DNA of 64,000 nt from Lonicera japonica (GCA_021464415.1 CM038471.1:73386851-73450850); one strand, 5' to 3'; positions 24,501 to 36,379 are shown, counted from the stretch's first letter. The notes: generated by a model not told the origin, from the sequence alone. Program-made: numbers and translations.

Positions 24501-27500
24501 CAACCCACCTTTCTCGTAAGCTTATATTTAGACAAGAAGAGGAATCACTGGGCAGTTTTCTGAACAAGTCTGATTAAGCATTTGTTCAAACAAGTCTTCA
24601 ACTATAGATAGCGATTCATTATAACCACTCTGCTATGTTAGATCAAGGAATTTTTGTTGTACAAACTAAACCAATCAAATCCGTATAGTTGGTTAATGAC
24701 CCCAAAAGCCATTAATTAATCTAAAAACCCTGCGTTAAAACACTATGCAGACCTAATTAATTCTAGTCTCTTCTAGATAAAAGGTTCCTATTTCGCCTAA
24801 ACCCTAAACCATCTCCAAGAATGTGAAACCCTAGTAAATAGGATTACCAATACATCCCCATTCTGATCTCAACATTCATTTTTAAGTGGCAGAATTCTCC
24901 CCACAGAAGATGTTTATCAATGGATGTTGACAACTGACATGATGCTGAAAATTTACTTTGCAGCTTCAATCATCCCCTCTAAGTCCTAAAGTTTGAGATC
25001 TTAAGCAACTAAGTTCCATAAATAGATAAGAACACCTCTTAAATTGCTACCAATGGTTTAATCGAAATGTAACCTCCCATCTCCATTGCCCTGGTTATGG
25101 ACTGGAATCAATTAAAACAAAGGTGAATTTAGCTGAATCTACAATTTGCGAGAAACTACACAGCAAAACAAGCAAGACACCCTCACACCTCAATAATCTG
25201 GAGCCACTCAGGAAAAATTGACATGGGAGATGAAAGCCCCAATTTTGGAAGATATTCATTACTGAAGTACTGAACTATGACAAATATCACCACTTCGTAA
25301 CAGCTCTTACTTCCATAAAACACAAAATCTGTTAACAATGAACCTAGGGATAAAACCTTAAACGGCTGATTTTAATAGTTTATTATGGACATTCATGTGG
25401 ATGATATGAACTGTAAAGAGCTGCCTTGTACTTGGGACAATAAAAAAAGTGATGAAAGAACTGTGTCAAGCAGAACTGATAGGGTCTTGCCAATGATTTG
25501 TGGATCCAAGAATTTCCAAGTACTGAAGCTCTGGTGCTGGCTGCTGGTATATCAGACCACTGCCCAATTCTGGTTACTACAAATGATAGTTAGAGAAGTT
25601 GAAGGAAACCCTTCAAGTTTAATGACTTCTGGATGAAGGATGAGGGTTTTCAGTCCATAATTCACAAGTGTTGGATGCAAAAGTGTCAAGTAACTAAGAT
25701 GTATCAGCTTTATATCAAGTTGAAAAGGCTAAAACCTCAGTTGAAATCCTTGAACAGAAACATATTACTGAAAGAGTTATGCAAGCCAAGCTTAAGTGAA
25801 GTGCAGCACGAATTCAACAGGGTGGGGGTAATGAAGAGGCCAGGCAGAAGGACGTGCTGCAAGTTGAAGTGTATTTCTATGTGTAAAGATGAGGAAGCAT
25901 TTAACAGACAGAAGTCTAGGGTGCAATGGCTCCATAAAGTTGACAAGAAAACTGCTTAATTCTACGGAAAGGTTACTGAGCATAGAGCCATGAACAAGAT
26001 AATGAGTATACCTAATGGCGATGGGAAATTAATTGGTAGGGAGGAGAATGTCCCAAGGAAGCCATCAGTTTCTTCAATCAATTTCTGGGTGTACAGCAAA
26101 GTGTTGGTATTTATGATAGACAGCAGGCTGTGGTGTACAAAAGGCTTACTGATGACCAGCAGCATGAATTGTGTGCTCCAATTACTCATGAAGAGGTAAA
26201 GGCTGGCCTTATTTTCAATTTAGTAATTTAGTAGCAAGAAAGCACCAGGTTCAGATGGTTACTCCGCCGGGTTTTTCACGAGAAATAGGGATTGTGAGGG
26301 GAATGAGTTGACTGAAGCTAATCAGCTATTATGGAGATTTTCTCTAATGGTCACATGTTGAAAGCTTGGAATGGGACTGCTTTGACCCTTATACCTAAGG
26401 AACTGTTCCTAGTTCCATGATCCAGTGTTATCTATAAATGCATATCAAAGGTGTTTCTGCACAGGTTACAGAAGGTTGTGGCTTGTTTGGTAGGTAGAAT
26501 AAATCAGCATTCATTGGGGGTGAGACATAGTGGATAATGTGCTATTTATGCTGGAAATGGTTAGGAATTACCATAGAAACTCTGGCCCTCCTAGATGTTC
26601 TTTTAAAATTGATATACAGAAGGTCCATGATTCACTTGATTGGGTGTTTTTGTGGGATGTTCTTAGGGCTATGTAGTTTCCTGAACAAATGGTTAATGGA
26701 TTCAATAATGTGCGACAACTGTCCATTCTCTATAAGTATGAATGGTTATTATTAGATGTGCAATTTCATGGGAAGAGGTGGCTAAGGCAAGGGGATCCTA
26801 TTTCTCCATACTTTTTCCTTTCGGTGATGGAGGCATTGTCAAGCCTGCTTAGAAGTAACATTAAAGGTAGTAACTTTCAGTTTCACTAGATGTGCGGAGC
26901 TGCAAGTATCACGTGTTTTGCTGACGATCTTTTCCTTCAATGTGCTGCTAATGTTGAATCTGTGGAAGTGATTAAAGCTTCTATGGAGTAGTTTAGTCAA
27001 ATGTCTGGGTTGTATCCAAACTTACAGAAAAGTGGTATTTTATAGCCGGAGTTTCTGAGTGGCTTAAATTGGATATTTGTACTCTTATGGGGACGAGTTT
27101 GAAGGAGCTGCCAGTTAAGTACCTGGGAGTTCCTCTTATATCAACAAGACTAAAGTACAGTAACCGTGAAGATTTGAAGAGCAAGATTTTGGGTAAAATT
27201 CAGAATTGGTACTCTAAATTACTTTATTATGCAGGTAAAGTTCAACGCATTATAGCTGTGCTGGGCAGTATTCAGACTCTTTGGAGCTGTATTTTAGTGT
27301 TTCCGGAGAAGCTTTTGAAAGATATTGATAGCATATTGAAGAGATTCTTATGAAGTGGGCCACATATGAGGAAAACTGATGCTAAGGAGGTTTGGTGACA
27401 TATCTATATGATTAGGAACCAGAGCTCGTGGAGGTGTCATTGTCCTCAAAATTCTTCTAGGACTTAGCAGGGATTAATGAAATTGAGGGAGAGTTTTCAT

Positions 27501-28353
27501 GCTTACATTCAGTATAGAGTCGGAAAAAGGGAAGCACATATTTACTTGGTTTGATAACAACTGGCATATTCCAAAAATGGTTTTTATTCAGTCGATATTT
27601 ACTTGGTTTGATAACAACTGGCATATTCCAAAAATGGTTTTTATTCAGTCGATGGCATATAAGAAGAAGTTGTTAACCAAGTCTAAGCTCAAGGACTGGG
27701 GGTGTATTCAAGATGATGTTTGCACCCTTTGCGCTAAATGGCGTGAAATCTGAACCGCCTGTTCTTTCAATGTCCTTTCTCTCAGCAGATTTGGAATGTT
27801 GATTTTGAGAAGGAATGGTATTCATAGAGGAGTTGGGATTTACGGTGCGTTAGGGCTTGCCGAGGAGGCTTAAGGGAGCTGATTTTAAGGCAAGAATTAG
27901 ATACTGCTGAGAATATTTGAGTGAAAATTACAACTAGTATCTTCATTTGCTTTCGTCTTTTGAATAAAACAGTACCCGAAAAGTAAAAAAAAAAAAAAAG
28001 AATTATTCTAAATTCCCCACTTTATGCTTGCTTCCATATTTTTATTTTTTTACAGCAATATTAAATAGGGGGAGGGGGCGGTTAAAACCCGAATTTATAG
28101 TATAGGGGAAGGAAAGGAAAATGGAATTGAAGAAAATGGTTAAAAAAAAAAAAGTACCGGAATTGCCAGAGCCGACCATGAGGATGCGAGAAGAGGGAGG
28201 AATGTATTTGCGGACGAAGGGGCGAAGGGCGGGGTAGCGCTGGTACCAGTCGAAGGAGCCGATGGAAGCCTCCTGTATGTAACGAGCGTCCCAATAGGGG
28301 GCGTCACCGTAACTGTATGTATTCCACAAAGACACATCCTCGCTATTGTACAT
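18544..28353 (-). CDS. SAM-dependent methyltransferase, METTL13/EEF1AKMT4-like
   Basis: A class-I methyltransferase of the small plant family related to animal METTL13 and EEF1AKMT4, which methylate translation factor eEF1A; the plant substrate is inferred only. Eight exons with GT-AG introns: 28158-28353, 22450-22563, 22048-22116, 21900-21919, 21755-21807, 21618-21648, 21438-21519, 18544-18737; 759 nt, 252 aa. Landmarks: WDARYIQE and FDWYQRY near the start, SAM-binding motif I ILMVGSGNS (57-65), the acidic residue in IMNVDISS, FDSVIDKGTLDSLMC, EVSRLIKPGGIYMLITYGDP, PVYNWKIELYIIPRPGFQRP, and a DSHFIYVCKK end. I chose the ATG at 28353 (MYNSEDVSLW), the position matching plant relatives. Intron 1 is 5.6 kb and holds an L1 LINE and an RTE tail; intron 2 is mostly a MITE; intron 7 has a MITE and a SINE. 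Confidence 0.93.
19838..20038. mobile_element. Stowaway-type MITE, 201 bp
   Basis: The left end reads CTCCCTTTGTCCTTAATTAAG and the right end, inverted, ACCTCCTCGTCCCAAAATAAG. TA occurs on both sides (19836-19837 and 20039-20040). The ends match the CTCCCTCCGTCCC type of plant Stowaway (Tc1/mariner) elements. It lies in intron 7 of the methyltransferase gene. Confidence 0.85.
20745..20896 (+). mobile_element. SINE, about 152 bp, with 16-bp target duplication
   Basis: The sequence AAGAAGTTGGGAAATG occurs directly before (20729-20744) and directly after (20897-20912) this stretch, a perfect 16-bp duplication typical of LINE-driven retrotransposition. Inside, GGTTCGACTC (about 20810) fits a Pol III B box, and the 3' end is an A-rich tail. 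An A box was not clearly identified. It lies in intron 7 of the methyltransferase gene. Confidence 0.82.
22182..22392. mobile_element. Stowaway-type MITE, 211 bp
   Basis: The ends are CTCCCCAAGTCCCTAACG and, inverted at the right, CTCCCTTTGCCCTAAAAAAG; TA lies on both sides (22180-22181, 22393-22394). It shares internal words with the copy at 19838 (GCACTAACTTCATCACAA, TATGGGACATCCC). It makes up 211 of the 332 bp of intron 2 of the methyltransferase gene. Confidence 0.83.
24138..24305 (-). mobile_element. RTE-clade LINE 3' end with (TTG)n tail
   Basis: On the minus strand an open end reads ETIKKDLEVNGFTIDMIHDR then PLWRHLIHVADPT and a stop at 24169-24167, followed by GGGATAAAGGCTTGTTGTTG and a TTG repeat. 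This is the C-terminus and tail of plant RTE LINEs; the same tail is used by Au-type SINEs. Only about 170 bp remain. It sits in intron 1 of the methyltransferase gene. Confidence 0.75.
25385..27999 (+). mobile_element. Degenerate L1-type LINE, 5'-truncated
   Basis: Decayed pieces follow the order of a plant L1 ORF2: the endonuclease end (CTWDNKKSDERTVSSRTDRV at 25430-25490), the RT motif RWLRQGDPISPYFFLSVMEA (26778-26840), the catalytic FADD (26917-26928), the YLGVPL block (27120-27140) and the thumb/zinc region. An A-tail ends it at 27985-27999. Many stops and frame changes make it dead. A 57-bp stretch is duplicated in tandem (27541-27597 and 27598-27654). It sits in the same direction as the plus strand, antisense to the methyltransferase gene, inside its intron 1. 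Confidence 0.82.
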
Positions 28354-28388
28354 CTCTTCTTCTTCTTCTTCTTCTTCTTCTTCTTCTG
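28354..28388 (-). repeat. (GAA)n microsatellite in the 5' leader
   Basis: About eleven GAA units on the minus strand directly upstream of the methyltransferase ATG. The frame of the gene stays open through this tract and further up to a TAG near 28577, but has no ATG there. Translation therefore should start at 28353, unless a non-AUG codon is used to add an acidic poly-Glu extension. Confidence 0.7.
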
Positions 28389-28750
28389 TGTTCACGGTGG
28401 TGATGAGCGGGAGCGGTGGTTTGGTGGCGGTGATGGATTTGGGGGGGTTTATGTAATATGGAAGGGAAGGGAAAAAGGGTAGTTGAGTTCGAGTTGTGTG
28501 TTTGCTGTTTGAGGGTTGAGTGGACCAGACTGTGTCTGTTCGGTCAGGTTGCTGTTCAAACGATCGCTAAGGGCGTGTTTGACACGCCGATGATAGTAAA
28601 GGGAAATAGATAAATAGGGAATTTTTAATTTATTTTACCGCTTATGGTATTATGCAATCAATCCCATCTTAATAGATAGTATTATGTTATACGGTTTTTA
28701 TGGGGTAATGAAAAAAAAAAAAAAATCTACTTTGTTATCTAATATTCTAA

Positions 28751-29073
28751 AGCTTCATTTAGTTCACGAAAAGAAAATCAATTCCTTTATCTTTTTCATA
28801 GAGGTTGAAAAGTAAATTTTTTGTCAAATTTTTTTTCTTGTATTTGATAAACAATGAAAAATATTTAAGTAAGAGTATTATTTTCTAAAATTTGTGTAAT
28901 AAATGCTTGAAAATCACATAAAAAAATCAATCACATGTGTTTTGGGAGGAATGGTTTTACCCCCTACTTCCTCTCTCTCGGAAAAGTATTTTTGGAAATT
29001 TGTACTTATCAAACAAAGAAAATGGAACGACTTTCCTTTCCCGAATATTAAAATACGTGAACCAAACGAGACC
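28751..29073. mobile_element. PIF/Harbinger-type MITE, 323 bp
   Basis: The left end AGCTTCATTTAGTTCACG and the inverted right end GGTCTCGTTTGGTTCACG match over most of 18 bases. TAA flanks it on both sides (28748-28750, 29074-29076), the target of Tourist-like elements. It lies upstream of the methyltransferase gene. Confidence 0.75.
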
Positions 29074-31900
29074 TAACTGCACGAAGAGACAGAGAGAGGA
29101 CGCAGAGAAAAGGCGACAATATAAAAGAAACCATGGCAAGTTAGTTTAATAAGTTTTTTTGTTTTTTTATAATATGTTATTTGTTATTATATATGTATTT
29201 GCATGTATACATATAACATGTGTGTCTGTGCTTATATATGTGCTTGAATATATATATATATATAAAAGCTTATGTATGTGCCGGCAAGAAAAAGAAAGTC
29301 TTCATATATATATATATATATATTTGACGTTCATGTTCACATTTAATAACATTGCTTTATTTTTAATTTAGATGTATATAGAAATTTTCAAGTGCTCATT
29401 TTATGACTGTTTTACATCATAAAAAACACACTTTTAATATTTTTATGACAAAAAATTATCGTAAAAAGGAATAATCTATACAGACTGGTCCGCACCAAAA
29501 ACAAACTATAGATATATATATATATATATTTATATATGTATATGTACCAAAATTGTCATCTTGTGGCCGTGACAAAATTAACCTAGGATTATATTTAAAA
29601 GTCTATGCATTATATTTTATTTTAATTTTTTAGGTATAGAGTACGATTATTTATTTTGATACACTTTGTATTTTAATTTTGAGTGCATTATTTTAATTTT
29701 ATATTTATTGTCTTTATTTTATACTCATATTTAGAATATTTTATTTTTTATAATCACGTTATATTTGTTATTTATGAGAAGTAAACAAATTTTGAAAATA
29801 TTATATTTATTTTTCATAAGATTGGTAAAAGAATAATATTGAAAAATATCATTAAGTGATAGTTTTATAGCATTTTTTATATGTGAAAAAAATGACATGT
29901 TGAAAAAGTATGTTAAGAAATTAAACAAATATCATTTAAAATGATTATCACACAAAAGGGTGTATTAGGAAAATTGAACTCAAAATTTTCCTATCCGATG
30001 CGAGCCAAACGTTTATCTAGGATATACTATCTTATCTGAACATTTAGTCCAAGATAATTCCAAACACAAATCACTTTATTAAGTTCGAATATCACGTCCA
30101 AGGGTTAACCTATGACCTCTCTAATACAAGATCATAGATGATATCATTAGGCTACAAGGCCATTAGCAAATTTATTCTTAATTGTTTATTTTTTAATTTC
30201 AGTTTATAGGAATCGTGACATTTGAGTAATTTAAAAAATAATTATGGCCACTCGTATCTTATATTAAAATTTAGGATATTGGAAAGGTACAAATTTAAAC
30301 CACTTTATTGATAAAACATACTTGATAGTTTTTTTTTAGGTTATACAAAGTTAAGTTTGTACATTTAGATTTTTAATAAATTATTGTGTATTGGAGTTTA
30401 TTTGACGGTATTTTATTATTTCATAGTATATACTATTAATATAAGGCCAAAACCCATTTCAACCACCATGAAGAGTATTAGACTTTTGAATACCTATTTT
30501 ATCCTGCGGTCTCTTTTTTTCATTCAAAAATATATTTACAAGATGATTCGAACTTTGAATCTTCAATAAAATAAACTAGTACTTAACGACTAGATCACTT
30601 AATATTTTTATTTTATCTTTTAGTTTGATCCAAATATATCTGAGCAGCACAGACATCACATGTGCATGTGATCTAGCTTTTTAAAAAAACAAGTCCTTAT
30701 TTTGAAAAAAATATTATTCCTTAAATTTTAATTTTACGAAAAATATTGTCATACAAAACATTTTGCCCTATTTCTATAAATGGAAATTGTTTCAAATATT
30801 ATAACTTCTTTCCATGTGAATTAGATTAAAAGGTTTTTCAAAAATATTCAATTCTAATTTATTTCTATATTAATTAAAGATTTTTGATATATTTTTTATT
30901 AACAATGGAAGAATATTAAATATGAACCACATGATGAACAATTGTAAATTTAGAAGTCTTAAAAGAAATTTTTTTCTATTCGGTATGTTTTAATATAAAA
31001 TTTAAATGTTAATATTATTAGAAAAGTTATTTTTGTCAATTAATTCTTATTATTAAAATATGTTTTAGTAACGTAAAAAATTATAACATAAATCGTACCA
31101 AATTTCAACTCAACCAAAATATTAATTTTATTTTTATTTTCTTAATTTACAATACATCAAGTGGAACATGATGGGACAAATCATGTAAACGCATATTTAT
31201 AAAGTAACACATGTTTGTTCAAGGTTTTTAACATAAAACATGCACTAAAAGTATCGGGTTCTTTCTAATTAATAGCTGATGCAATAAATATCCTATGAAC
31301 TTGAATCACTCAAATAAGTCGAGTTCGGGCAGCAAGGGAGTTAGGAATTTAGCTTAATGGGGCTTGATTAATTCTAAATATTTTCAAAATAATTTATAAG
31401 TAATAACAACAAAATAAAATAATTATATAAAATATTAAACATTTATTACATAAAAAGACGTACAAAAAATCATATATTACAAAAATCATATGCGAGCCTT
31501 CGTATTTTGAAAACATAAAAGGTGTTTTCATTTTTGATAATTTCCAATGCTTTTCTGAGTGTTTATAAAAAATTAATAAATTCAAATATTTTCATGTTAT
31601 TTATGCATTTTTCCCCCTAAAAGCTCACAATTTTTTTAGGTAACTTATAATAGCCAAATCTACGATACTTAAATTTTTTTAGTCAAGATCGGTTTCTATA
31701 TAATTAGTGGGGGTCAAAAGTCAAATAACTTTTCTTCTTCTTCTTTTATAATAATTATACTTCAGACAAGTAGTTTTAAATATTTTACACACCTAACGTC
31801 ATGATTTTCATATTCACACAAGGTCCTTATAAAATATAAAATTCTACACTTAATGTGAAAATTTTGCAAATCCAAATGGGGGCTCACAGGGCACATGCTC
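29074..31900. other. AT-rich intergenic DNA, nothing coding seen
   Basis: Very AT-rich, with TA dinucleotide runs near 29250, 29310 and 29515. No coding region, TIR pair or target duplication could be supported. Confidence 0.5.
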
Positions 31901-31904
31901 CTTC

Positions 31905-32270
31905 CATCCTTGGGTTTGGGACTTGGTTTTGTAAGATTGAGGCGGGTATGGGTTCTATAACGAAAACCAAACACAAATTCATGATGGGTTCGGTTTCACG
32001 TAAATTTGATTTGTTTGATATGACAGGAATTTAATAATTTCTTTTAAAGACCCTTATAGTATCATATAATTAAAACTTGTTAGAGTCAAACATTTTAAGT
32101 TTGAGCTTATGCATATGCAAACGATATGGGTTTAAGTTTTAAAAACAAAACCTACACATTATTTACTTTTGTCTAGCCGGTTACTTTTGGGTTTGAATTA
32201 ACAAACAAGTTCTTCATATGGATTCCAAACAAAAATAAGAAATCTCAATCATTTATTATTTTATTTATCT
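31905..32270 (+). repeat. Degenerate direct repeat, copy 1 (copy 2 at 33650-33965)
   Basis: Shares an ordered series of words with 33650-33965: GGTATGGGTT, TAAATTTGATT/TAAATTTAATT, GACAGG, ATTTCTTTTAAAGACCCTTATA/TCTTTAAATACCCTTATA, AAGCTTATGCATAT/AGCTTATGCATAT, and AAAACCTACA. The copies are old. They may be parts of an unrecognised LTR element or an old tandem duplication; the hAT element at 32319 lies between them. Confidence 0.6.
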
Positions 32271-32318
32271 TGTGATATAATGAGTAACATGTGTGATGGC
32301 ATTCGTCATAGTCATGTC

Positions 32319-33017
32319 CAATGTTCTAAAAGCATTAGGCATACCTACTTACCTAGGGCAGCCATGGAGTGCCTTGTGCCCAGAGCACCTATTCGATTAG
32401 GCGCCAAGCGGTCATTTTTAAAATATTTTTAAATATAAATGTATATATACAATATTTGTACAATGCAAAAATAATTGAATTGTAGTCATTAAATCCATTG
32501 TTCAAAAGAAAAATGAACCATAAGGTTCACATCCATATAAAATAATCAATTTATATCAAGCAACATTAAAAAAAGAAAAAAAAAAGTTCAAGATAGACTT
32601 GAGGATATAATATAGAATGGTGAATTTGTAATTAGTCAATGCGATCTCTTCTTATATGTCATTTTGTGATTGTAGTTACCAATTAGGGTTTAGTTTAAAT
32701 CGAATGTATATAATCTATGAGTTTGCTTATGATGGTTGATAGATCCCTTTTCTTAAATGATAATTTTTTAACAAAAAGAAAAATAAGCAGCTCTTTAAAA
32801 ATGAAAAATAATTTATTTTTTAGTATATTCGGCTAGGTCCCGCCCAACTCGCGCATACCTTCCTAACCCGATTAGGCACTCACCTAAATGTGCCTAATTC
32901 ATCCTGGTGCTTAGACACCCGCCTAGGTACTAATCGGAGCGCTCGAGTATGGCCTAGCGCCTAGGCCTGCTTAGGCGACTGCGACCGCGATCGCCTAGCC
33001 CGCCTTTTAGAATACTG
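32319..33017. mobile_element. Non-autonomous hAT element, about 699 bp
   Basis: Same family as the copy at 62131-62822: left end CAATGTTCTAAAAGCATTAGG, inverted right end CAGTATTCTAAAAGGCGGGC, and GC-rich CCTAGGCG blocks just inside both ends around an AT-rich centre. The length is nearly the same as the other copy (699 against 692 bp). The flanks GTCATGTC and GTTATGCT agree at only five of eight places, so this insertion is older. Confidence 0.7.
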
Positions 33018-33649
33018 GTTATGCTTACATGTATAATCTATTAAATTTGAAAATGTTTTGAAGAAATTTAAAATATATTTTGTTTTCATATTGATTAATG
33101 ACATCTATTAATTAAAATACATAGCATTTAATATGTTTTCAATTATTAATGACAAATAATATGCATGAGCAGTTGTAAATTGGAAATATTTACCTTTCTT
33201 AGTTAAAAAATAAATCAGTAGGAGAAATCTTTCCAAGAATAAGTTTATTACAAAAATATTTTTCAAGAATTTAAAAATTTACGATATGAAACTTACTAAA
33301 ATTGATTTTTCCAATTCTTATGTTGAGATACTTAAAAGAACTATGATGTTTATTTGTTCTTATAATTTTTTTTGACTTGTTTAACCCAATTAAACATGAA
33401 TATATATATATATATATTCTTTAAATACCATATAATATCATATAATTGTAACACGGATGAATTGGGACGAAATAGATCAATTAAGTTCGGGTTATGTATA
33501 CAATAAAAGATGAATATTTTAATTTTTTTAAAACAAAATATGCAATAGTTGTGTTGGGTTCTTTATAATTTGTAGCTTGCGCATTTTAAATTTTCATAAA
33601 AATATTTTATGGACAATCAACTCATAACGAAATCAAGTTTTTGACTGAT

Positions 33650-33965
33650 TTTTTCAGATCAAGCTGGTATGGGTTTTATAATAAAATTCCGGCACAAGTT
33701 CAAATTTGGTTTAAGTCTAAGTAAATTTAATTCATTTGGCTCGACCCGATTGACAGGTAATAATTTTTCTTTAAATACCCTTATAATTTTGTATGATTAT
33801 ACCACGTCAATGTGGGTAGAGACCAGGGTTGGGTAGGTCGAATTCAAGCTTATGCATATAAAAATGGTGCGAGTTTCAAATTTAAAACCTACAACGATTG
33901 GGTAAGGTTCTTTTTATTTGTCTACTTATATTAAGTTTTGATATAGATATTCAATAGTTTAAGAT
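33650..33965 (+). repeat. Degenerate direct repeat, copy 2
   Basis: Partner of 31905-32270, same orientation, moderately diverged, with extra bases around 33800-33840. Confidence 0.55.
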
Positions 33966-34122
33966 CTCTATAATTAGTTGGGTTTGAGACGGATTTTTAG
34001 GAAGGGTTTCACAATAAAAATTTAATATGTGTGTATGTTGGTAATGTCATAAGTATGGACATATCTAATATATACACACCAATTTGTATATATATCCATA
34101 CAGTCCTCTTCTCTTAAGGATC

Positions 34123-34148
34123 GTCCTTAAGTTAGCTAACTTAAGGAC
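34123..34148. repeat. 26-bp perfect palindrome
   Basis: GTCCTTAAGTTAG followed immediately by its reverse complement CTAACTTAAGGAC. It could be the start of a MITE with CTTAAGGAC-type ends, because an imperfect CTTAAGGATCGTCC lies just before it. Confidence 0.85.
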
Positions 34149-34384
34149 CGTCATTTTCGAGGGGTAAACAGTTGAATTTTTTTATAAAACTTAGTGAGAA
34201 TGATCTCTGTAACGAATAGATCATCTCCACCAAATTTCATAAAAAAAAATCAAATGAAAAGTGATTCAAAGGTGTTCAAAATGTGTCTTAGATAGTGTAT
34301 ATATAGTCTCAAAAGTAATATAGCCATTTTTAATGTTTGGTAGAAGTTTGGTATAAAAAATGGTAAAAATCATAAATCCAACGG

Positions 34385-34500
34385 CTATATTCTAGAGCAT
34401 CAGTCGACTAAGCACAATCCATCACTCAATTGATGGGCCTTTAGTCAATTGAGTCATAATCTATCAGTCGACTGATGGGCTCTGTCCATCAGGCCAAAAT
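34385..34500. repeat. Paired GTCGAC/CAATTG palindrome cassette
   Basis: The motifs CATCAGTCGACT, TCAATTGATGGGCC, AGTCAATTGAGTC and ATCAGTCGACTGATGGG come in alternation over about 100 bp, followed by a CCAAAATTCTAATTTTTGCA block. The arrangement resembles the palindrome cassettes in the gypsy LTRs at 4.0-4.1 kb and 63.5 kb, so a decayed gypsy LTR around 34.1-35.0 kb is likely. Confidence 0.5.
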
Positions 34501-35119
34501 TCTAATTTTTGCACTTTTGCATATAAGCTCCAAAATAATTCTAATGCTATGGGGACCTCAAATATATATCCTTAAGGCACCTATTTTCGGAAAAACTCAA
34601 AATATGATAATTTGAATTAATATGATTTTATTTCAAAATCGATTTTTGCTATAATGATGTTTTGAAATGATTTTGATTCAAAGTTTGCTTTGATTAATAT
34701 AATAATGTTGTAACAATGCATACGAGTCATAATAATCATCAAATAATAAACTTTACAAATAATCCTAAGTACTCACTCAAATGTCGAGTAGATGAGTCTT
34801 TGAATGCTTCGATTTGTTTTTTCAATTTGATATTCACTTGAAACTTTTACATGTGATATTTGATCTTTGTGCTCCATGGATTTACATTGTGATGGGATTA
34901 ATCTTCTTAGATTTGTCCAATACTTGTAGATAAATAATCTCGGTTTGGATTAATCAGTTTTGGTCCACTTATAATGATAATTGAAATATGGCTATAATAA
35001 CTTCAACACATATGTTAAATTACATATGATTGATTTATTGTTATTATCAAAATAAGATTAAGACTTTCAAGGTCAACAAATATGTTGAGGGATTTCGGTA
35101 AGATCTATGGGGTTTGATT

Positions 35120-35460
35120 ACGCTGGAGGTTAATTCTGGAAGTAATCAGATGATTTGGGATTAATTTGGTAACTGGAAGGATTTTAGGTAAATATAGAAG
35201 GAATTGGAAAGTTTGAGGGTGAGTATGGAAATAAGAGGAGGATCTTGGGATTAATATGTAAATAATTTGAAGGTTTTGGGGTGAAAATGGAATTAATAGA
35301 AAAGTTATGGGGTAAAGAGGGGAAAACAGAAAGTTCGGGGCTAAATATGGAATGACAGAAGGTTCACGTGTAAATTTGATAATAACATAAAGTTGTGGGG
35401 GCAAATATGAAAAATTTAAAAAGTTATGTGGCCAAAATAGAAATAGTAAAAATGTCTGGG
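35120..35460 (+). repeat. Degenerate tandem array of about 30-bp units
   Basis: About ten imperfect units following a pattern like AAAGTT-TGGGG-AAATATGGAA-TAA, best seen from 35260 to 35440. The minus strand is open through most of it (35404-35105) with no similarity to a protein, which I take as a by-product of the biased repeat. Confidence 0.6.
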
Positions 35461-36000
35461 GTTCCCTTATATGGGGTTAAGATAATCTACAATTAAGGTT
35501 ACAAAATCGCCTAATTATGTTACAATCCTTAATTAAGGATATGAGAATGTCAACTATACAAATACATTAACTATACATGTGAACGTAACATATGCAATGT
35601 ATGCTAATATTAATGATGCAAGCCAACTCATTTTATAATATTGTAACAACCAATTGTTACTTGTTAGACCATTTTTAATAGATTTTGATTGCTTAATGAT
35701 GTAAGAGAGTGTGATTTTAATTAACTTAGTAATTTATCTTTTGGGTTTTTGCTGTTTGGCTTGATTTTATAATGGGTACGGTAGGTATTTTCTTGGAAGA
35801 ATTTAAAGCTACTTTTTGCTTTATTTATACTCATTGATTTTTACCAAGTGTTAACTTAACTGACCGACCATTTCGGTAAAACCAAAGATCTGTTTATTGA
35901 GCCCAACAATTCGGTGACGGTTTCTATGGTGTATAAATCGGCCACGTCGATTTGATTTTGTAACTGACCAAATCAATTCGGCAACCGAACTGTGGTCAGG

Positions 36001-36379
36001 CCCAGGCAGGTCTATTTGGATTTACATTGGAGTGTTGGTATTACTATCCATCGAAGATATATGTCATAAATGAAAACTTAACACTTAAATGTGTTGGATT
36101 CAAGAGTGGCCGAATTTGGGTGTAAGATTTGAATTTGTGATATTAAATATAAATATTTCATTTCCTTAAAAATTAATAATTACATTTATAAATTTATTTA
36201 AATTTTGTGATTTGTAAATAAAATATTTGGTGGTGTTTGGTTCATGTTTTAAAATTTATGTTTTTAGTTTTTTACTCAAAAGTCAACTTTACTTTTCACT
36301 TCTTAAAATTTATTTCACTTTACTTTATCTCTCATAAAATTTTTAAAACACCATAACTTTAAATCAAAAAATTGGAATT
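36001..36379 (+). repeat. Direct repeat flanking the gypsy remnant, left copy
   Basis: From CCCAGGCAGG to AATTGGAATT it is nearly identical to 39358-39746, with small indels. It includes the first 151 bp of a MITE (from 36229), which in the right copy is complete. The copy stops at GGAATT, where the gypsy reverse-transcriptase sequence begins. Confidence 0.9.

Noticed and set aside
28042..28395. Methyltransferase start at 28395
   Set aside because: The codon there is GTG, not ATG. The ATG at 28353 gives the normal plant N-terminus.
35105..35404. 99-codon minus-strand reading frame
   Set aside because: It follows the periodic repeat and has a biased composition (Pro, Leu, Ile, Phe). No family recognised.
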